Source: DATJFQ01 sp035495555
GTDB lineage: Bacteria; Acidobacteriota; Vicinamibacteria; Vicinamibacterales; 2-12-FULL-66-21
DNA length: 54,045 nucleotides
Reading direction: 5' to 3'
Assembly (NCBI GenBank): GCA_035495555.1
Contig: DATJFQ010000080.1
Location: 1-54,045, forward strand
In this document: one piece after another, positions 50,801 to 54,045 of the stretch
How positions within the stretch are numbered: position 1 is the stretch's first letter
Layout: the number at the start of each line of letters is the position of its first letter
Program-made: the position numbers and the translations under genes
The notes under the pieces: model-generated
What the model was told of the DNA's origin: nothing
Seen by the model: only the letters and a program-made list of their open reading frames with translations
The model's database searches: none

Positions 50801-50853
50801 TCCCGCTTGCGTATCGCGCACTGCGAAAGCAGCCGGTAGCCGGTAGCCAGTAG
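47815..50853 (+). CDS. RND-family efflux pump (AcrB/HAE-type permease)
   Basis: The 1012-residue proton-driven transporter has the duplicated RND layout: TM1 near the N-terminus, a large periplasmic porter domain, a TM2-6 block at about 335-480, a second porter loop, and a TM8-12 block at about 850-1005. TM4 carries the proton-relay acidic pair in GLVIDDAVVMVENIYRH, typical of HAE-type pumps; the metal-pump (CusA) equivalents differ. The end is encoded within a heptad repeat array (KQPVAGSQ). Substrates, probably hydrophobic or amphipathic compounds, cannot be deduced. Confidence 0.93.
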   Translation: MTLASFVDRFAGAIVTLTIVLAAAGLFSAFSLPSDIYPPLVFPRVVAIAHSGTTPGRTMMLTVTRPIEQALLEVPGVRRVRSTTFRGAAEISAQFDPATDMVVALQQAQAHVADIRSSLPADLDLTVDRLTPAAFPFFSMNLSGPLSSADLYDYGFYVMRPALSRVAGVGNVEVLASDTHEIEVIADPAKLRATALTIGDVADTLAAANQLAPVGRYPANGLLHLVVASGLWSSMQDIPPTPLVVKGGTTIRVSDVATVESGAPDRTSLISGDGKVAANISVSQQIGANILQVRSGLEGALTEVAHALPAGLRLSKTYDLAEFVATAIANVRDAILIGSGLAVIVLLVFLRDWRLTLVASVTLPLTVMTTFLVMRWLGETINVMSMGGLAVAIGLVIDDAVVMVENIYRHLDLGESPGGAVNAALRELVAPVVGSTLTTVVVFVPLGMLSGVVGQFFRALSITLAAAVLISLAQALTLIPLLAKAAAKHRAAGVHEHHEGRLERFYSRTLDATMQRPSAGILGAIVLAVAGVALFMSLGTGFLPEADEGGFVIDYLSPPGSALEATDRMVKPVEAILQQTPDVAAFTRRTGSELGLFATQQNKGDILVRLKPRGARRPAEEIIDELRDKLKEAAPQLDIEFVQLLQDMLGDLEGAPTPIEVKVFGDDPDTLADISEQLEKMLGGIQGVVDIVGVERGNPDTTWTVDTAAAGRLGLSVQQVSEQLSDAWLGDVRTELRLADRTIPVRVRYPDAYRLDPVQMASTPVRAADGRSVPLGAIAQSQTSEGEIILERENLRQMALVTGRLEGRDLGSAVAEIQRKLAALKLPVGYTTEVGGQYASQRESFHELLTVFAIAAALVFIILVVQFRRFLPAVLILLAAPLSLAGAFALLLITGTDLNVSSAMGLILLIGLIVKNGIVLIDYAHRLADEGVPFTEALERAGRVRLRPILMTTLCTLFGLLPLALGLGAGAELQRPLALAVIGGLSLSTFVTLYLVPLAYRALRKQPVAGSQ

Positions 50854-50922
50854 CCAGTAGCCAGTAACCAGTAATCAGTGATCAGTTGCCAGTTGCGAGT
50901 AATCAGTTGGCAGTTGGTTACT
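50832..50922. repeat. Heptad repeat, TAGCCAG (CCAGT) family, spanning two convergent stop codons
   Basis: About 12 consecutive 7-nt units: TAGCCGG, TAGCCAG three times, TAACCAG, TAATCAG, TGATCAG, TTGCCAG, TTGCGAG, TAATCAG, TTGGCAG. The array covers the last residues and stop of the RND gene and the last residues and stop of the permease that ends at 50918. Confidence 0.9.
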
Positions 50923-53443
50923 GGGTTCTGAGCGCGACCATCGGATCGACGCGCGTGGCTCGCTGAGCGGGGACGAGCATTGCCACGATGGCGACGACGG
51001 CGATGAGCGTCGTCACGACGCCGTAGGACCAGGGATCGCGTCCACTGACGCCGTAAAGCACGCCCTGGATACCCGCGTTGGCGAGCGTCGCGAGCGTGAA
51101 CGTCAGTCCCATCCCGACGATCAGGCCCGCGCCGACCTGCCACGCCCCCTGGCGAAGCACCATCTGCAGGATCCGCGTCGTATGGGCGCCGAGCGCCATT
51201 CGCACACCGAACTCCTGGCGGCGCTGATTCACCGAGAACGACATCACGCCGTAGATGCCCACCGCAGCCAGAATCATCGCGACCGCGCCGAAGATCGTGA
51301 ACATCGTCGCGATGATCCGGTTCTGCGCGACAAAGGAATCCAGGTTCTTTGCGGCCGTGCCGATGAAATACAGCGGCAGGTCGGCGTCGGCTTTCGAGAC
51401 GATTCGCTGAAGCGCCGTCGCGAGCGCTTCCGCCCGCTGGCCGCTGCGCGGTTTCACGGCAATCGTGGTGAACTGCCCGGCAAATGGGCCGGCGGTGACC
51501 GGACCGACCGGGTTCGCATAGAACGGGACGTAGTAGCCGCTCTCGTCGATGCCGGGTTGATTGAATGGTCCGAGCATCCGGACCGTCGAGACGACGCCGA
51601 CGATCGTGCGCCAGGGACCTGCCTGCGCGTCGGTGCTGCCGGCATACGTCCGGAAGCGGCGCCCGAGCGCGCTCGACGCGCCGAAGTACTTACGCGCAAA
51701 GGCGGCGTTGACGATCGCCACGGGCTGGTGGTCGTCGCTGTCGTCCTCCCCGAACGTGCGCCCTTCGAGCAGCTTCTGTCCGGTGACGTGGAAATAGCTG
51801 CCTGTCACCTGTTCGAAGTTCGCCGCCTGCCGGTCCTTCTTGTCGCGATACACGCGTCCGTCGACTTCGATCGGCACGTTTCCGGAGAACACCATCCGGA
51901 ACCGGTTCGTCAGCGCCGCCGCTTCGAATTCCGGCGCCGACGCAAATTCGCGCAGCACGCGGTCATAGAACGCCTTGCGCGCCTGCGGCGTCGGGTAGCT
52001 CCCTTCCATCAGCGCCATGCGCGCCGTCAGCACGCCCGTCGTGTCGTACCCGTAATCGATCGTCTGCTGCTTCGTGATGGATCGAAGCTGCAGCAGCGAC
52101 CCGACGAGGAGCACGCAGGTGACGACGACCTGGAAAACGACGAGTCCTCGCGACACGAGCGAGACTGCCCTGTTCGTATTGCCGCGGCCGCCGTCGCGCA
52201 GCACTTCGACCGCATTGGCGCGCGACGAGATGATGGCCGGGAGCAGCCCGGAGAGCACCGCGGCGGCGAGCGTGCACGCGACCGTGAACGCCAGAACCGG
52301 CGCGTCGACATCGAACCGGATCCAGGCAGGCGGCGGGTTGTCGAGCGCGTGAACGGCGGCCGACAGCCAGTCGATGGATACGTACGCGAGCGCGATCCCC
52401 AGCACGGCCCCGATCGCCGCGACGAGGAGGCTTTCGGTGAGCATCTGTGCGATGAGCCGTGACCGCGAGGCGCCCAGCGATGAGCGCACCGCGAGCTCTT
52501 TGGCTCTGAGCGTCGCCCGCGCAAACTGCATGTTCATCACGTTGACGCACGCAATGAGCAGTACGCCCACGCAGAACCCGAGCATCGTCAGCAACGTGCC
52601 CCGCAGCGGCGCCGGCGTGAATGTCTTCAACAGCGGCTCGACCTGTCCGGTGTTGAACTGCCTGTTCGTATCGGGAAACGCGGCGGCGAACCGCTTCGCA
52701 AACGTGGTCGCCTCAGCATTGGCCTGGTCCAGCGACACGCCAGGCTTGAGCAGTCCCAACACCGACGGGTTCACGACCGACGGATCGTTCCGGGGCTTCG
52801 GCGGGAACTCGCTGTACAGCGGAATCCAGATCTCTTCGTTGGTCGGAAACGCAAAGCCGCGTGGCATCACGCCAATCACGGTCGCGGCCTTCCCGTTCAG
52901 TCGAAACGCCCTCCCAACCACGTCGGCCGCGCCGCCGAAATCGCGCTGCCACATGCCGTAGCCGATGATCGCGACCTTGGCGGCGGTCGATGTGTTGTCC
53001 GCCGCGACGAAGTTTCGTCCCATCAACGGCCGCTCGCCGAGGATGTCCAGAAACCGCTCGGTCACGTATGCGCCGGTCAACCGCTGCGGCTTGCCGTCGA
53101 TCGTCACGTTGACGGTGGACCCGTTCAGGTACGCCGCGAGCGCCTCGAACGATTGCTGATGCGGCTGCAGTTCCTCGAAATCCAGGGAGGAGATCTGCCC
53201 GTTGACGCCAAAGAACGTCCGCGTCGTCGGGTCGATGAAGTTGACACTGACCAGGCGGTCGGCCGTGGGAAACGAAAACCCACGGAGCATCACGCCGTTG
53301 ACGACCCCGAACATGGTCGTGACGCCGGCGATGCCGAGCGCCAGGACGAGGACGGCCAGGGCACAGAAACTCTTCTCTTTGCGCAGTACGCGCAACCCGA
53401 TGCGCACATCACGCGTAAGGTCTTCGGCGGCCATACGGAGCAT
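50918..53443 (-). CDS. Orphan MacB/FtsX-type ABC permease (acidobacterial duplicated type), copy 2
   Basis: This is an 841-residue protein from ATG 53443; ATG 53434 and GTG 53494 are alternatives and no strong Shine-Dalgarno sequence decides. It has two MacB-core-plus-FtsX halves: MAAEDLTRDVRIGLRVLRKE and TM ALAVLVLALGIAGVTTMFGVV, a middle TM cluster at about 305-440, SRGLVVFQVVVTCVLLVGSLL, and a C-terminal cluster ending VPAQRATRVDPMVALRTQ. It shares the architecture of the permease at 5053-7446 but is only distantly similar in the periplasmic regions. No ATPase is adjacent. Its last codons lie in a heptad array. Confidence 0.87.
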   Translation of the reverse strand: MLRMAAEDLTRDVRIGLRVLRKEKSFCALAVLVLALGIAGVTTMFGVVNGVMLRGFSFPTADRLVSVNFIDPTTRTFFGVNGQISSLDFEELQPHQQSFEALAAYLNGSTVNVTIDGKPQRLTGAYVTERFLDILGERPLMGRNFVAADNTSTAAKVAIIGYGMWQRDFGGAADVVGRAFRLNGKAATVIGVMPRGFAFPTNEEIWIPLYSEFPPKPRNDPSVVNPSVLGLLKPGVSLDQANAEATTFAKRFAAAFPDTNRQFNTGQVEPLLKTFTPAPLRGTLLTMLGFCVGVLLIACVNVMNMQFARATLRAKELAVRSSLGASRSRLIAQMLTESLLVAAIGAVLGIALAYVSIDWLSAAVHALDNPPPAWIRFDVDAPVLAFTVACTLAAAVLSGLLPAIISSRANAVEVLRDGGRGNTNRAVSLVSRGLVVFQVVVTCVLLVGSLLQLRSITKQQTIDYGYDTTGVLTARMALMEGSYPTPQARKAFYDRVLREFASAPEFEAAALTNRFRMVFSGNVPIEVDGRVYRDKKDRQAANFEQVTGSYFHVTGQKLLEGRTFGEDDSDDHQPVAIVNAAFARKYFGASSALGRRFRTYAGSTDAQAGPWRTIVGVVSTVRMLGPFNQPGIDESGYYVPFYANPVGPVTAGPFAGQFTTIAVKPRSGQRAEALATALQRIVSKADADLPLYFIGTAAKNLDSFVAQNRIIATMFTIFGAVAMILAAVGIYGVMSFSVNQRRQEFGVRMALGAHTTRILQMVLRQGAWQVGAGLIVGMGLTFTLATLANAGIQGVLYGVSGRDPWSYGVVTTLIAVVAIVAMLVPAQRATRVDPMVALRTQ

Positions 53444-53538
53444 AGACGGCTGAACACTGCCCGCGGTTCGACGGGTCGTCCCTGCATCCGTCACTCGCGG
53501 TTCAACCGGCTCCCCAATGCACCCACGCGGCCGTCAGT

Positions 53539-53544
53539 TACAAT
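53539..53544 (+). promoter_or_regulatory. -10 element of the amidohydrolase gene, leaderless
   Basis: TACAAT ends 7 nt before ATG 53552. No Shine-Dalgarno sequence is present. Confidence 0.5.
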
Positions 53545-53551
53545 GCGCGCC

Positions 53552-54045
53552 ATGCGCATTGTTCTGCTGTCACTCCTCGCCTGCCCGGTTCTGGCTATGG
53601 CGGTCCTGACCGCCCAACCCGCGACTCCAATCACGATCCGCGCCGGCCACCTGATCGACGGGCGCGGGCACGATCAGCGCGACGTCGTCATCACGGTGAC
53701 TGGTGACACCATCACGAGCGTCGAAGCGAAGTCAGGCGCCGTCACGCACGATTTTTCGCGCCTGACGCTGCTGCCGGGATTCATCGATACGCACGTCCAT
53801 ATCCTGTGGCACTTCGGCAAGGACGGCCGCTTCGAGAGCCGCGGCGAGACGCCCGACGATCGCGTGAAAGCCGGTGAGGAGAACGCCCGGGTGACGGTCA
53901 TGAACGGGTTCACCACGGTCCAGAGCGTCGGAGAACCCATGGACCTCGAACTGCGCAAACGCCTGCACGACCAGAATCTGCCCGGGCCGCGGATCCTGAC
54001 CTCGGTGCGCCAGTTGAACGAGTACTCCGGCACGCCCCGGACAGG
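53552..54045 (+). CDS. Exported amidohydrolase-superfamily protein (partial, 5' end)
   Basis: 164 codons lie before the window edge. A signal peptide (IVLLSLLACPVLAMAVLTAQ) is followed by the small beta-sandwich of amidohydrolases (ITIRAGHLIDGRGHDQRDVV) and the first metal-binding motif LLPGFIDTHVHILWHFG (HxH). The continuing GFTTVQSVGEP resembles the GVTTVRDxG strand of imidazolonepropionase- and prolidase-like members. The catalytic C-terminal half lies beyond the window, so the substrate class is not known. Confidence 0.87.
   Translation, partial: MRIVLLSLLACPVLAMAVLTAQPATPITIRAGHLIDGRGHDQRDVVITVTGDTITSVEAKSGAVTHDFSRLTLLPGFIDTHVHILWHFGKDGRFESRGETPDDRVKAGEENARVTVMNGFTTVQSVGEPMDLELRKRLHDQNLPGPRILTSVRQLNEYSGTPRT

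Overview
The window is GC-rich, gene-dense chromosomal DNA from a bacterium that is most likely an acidobacterium, plausibly of the Vicinamibacteria-type soil lineage. The evidence is two long MacB/FtsX permeases without a partner ATPase (the acidobacterial duplicated orphan permease type), a PEP-CTERM protein, many receiver-domain regulators, a complete RND efflux set, a leucine/isovalerate degradation operon, GC-rich third codon positions and frequent GTG/TTG starts. There is no rRNA, phage, integrase, insertion sequence or CRISPR array. One tRNA gene, tRNA-Leu(TAA), is present. Both window ends cut genes.

Layout. 1-1920 (minus): a PA2779-like small membrane protein followed by a secreted C39-type peptidase that continues into TPR-like and probable beta-barrel sequence. 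2150-3999: VanZ and inorganic pyrophosphatase (minus), divergent from a PPK2 polyphosphate kinase. 4036-5035: a small secreted protein and PdxH. 5053-7446: orphan permease 1. 7676-9716 (minus): a glycosyltransferase-methyltransferase fusion and a zinc-ribbon protein. 9927-13841: PEP-CTERM protein, small membrane zinc-ribbon protein, tRNA-Leu, receiver-PilZ protein, amidase. 13982-17236 (minus): YyaL-type thioredoxin-fold protein, a dienoyl-CoA-hydratase-like crotonase and a small unknown, all overlapping or nearly so. 17267-21235: ABC ATPase/permease pair and RecQ. 21265-22907: an ECF sigma/anti-sigma operon divergent from a membrane protein, with two mirror-image promoters between them. 23301-24836: FAD oxidoreductase-Rieske fusion. 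24847-27190 (minus): a five-gene envelope operon (YtxH-like, DUF948-like, YtxH, small membrane protein, YihY). 27369-28769: orphan NtrC-type sigma-54 activator. 28901-34399: zinc-ribbon microprotein, MCC beta, enoyl-CoA hydratase, biotin carboxylase, separate biotin carrier protein and HMG-CoA lyase. 34403-37985: HhH-PHP protein, L,D-transpeptidase, two stand-alone receivers. 38108-43086: unknown small protein coupled to a PPi-type phosphofructokinase; another small protein coupled to an M28 peptidase and MurJ. 43209-45487: secreted endo/exonuclease/phosphatase-family protein, degenerate receiver, PAP2 phosphatase. 45475-50853: TolC-RND adaptor-RND pump. 50918-53443: orphan permease 2. 53552 to the end: start of an amidohydrolase.

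Shared themes. (i) Phosphoanhydride chemistry: pyrophosphatase, PPK2 and a phosphofructokinase with PPi-type motifs. (ii) Leucine catabolism from 3-methylcrotonyl-CoA to acetoacetate and acetyl-CoA is complete in one operon. (iii) Several genes have a -10-like hexamer only 6-9 nt before the start codon, pointing to leaderless mRNAs. (iv) Many intergenic gaps carry degenerate 7- or 8-nt tandem repeats, some folding into long hairpins. These, the mirror-image ECF promoters and the zinc-ribbon microprotein fused translationally to the MCC operon are the most unusual signals.
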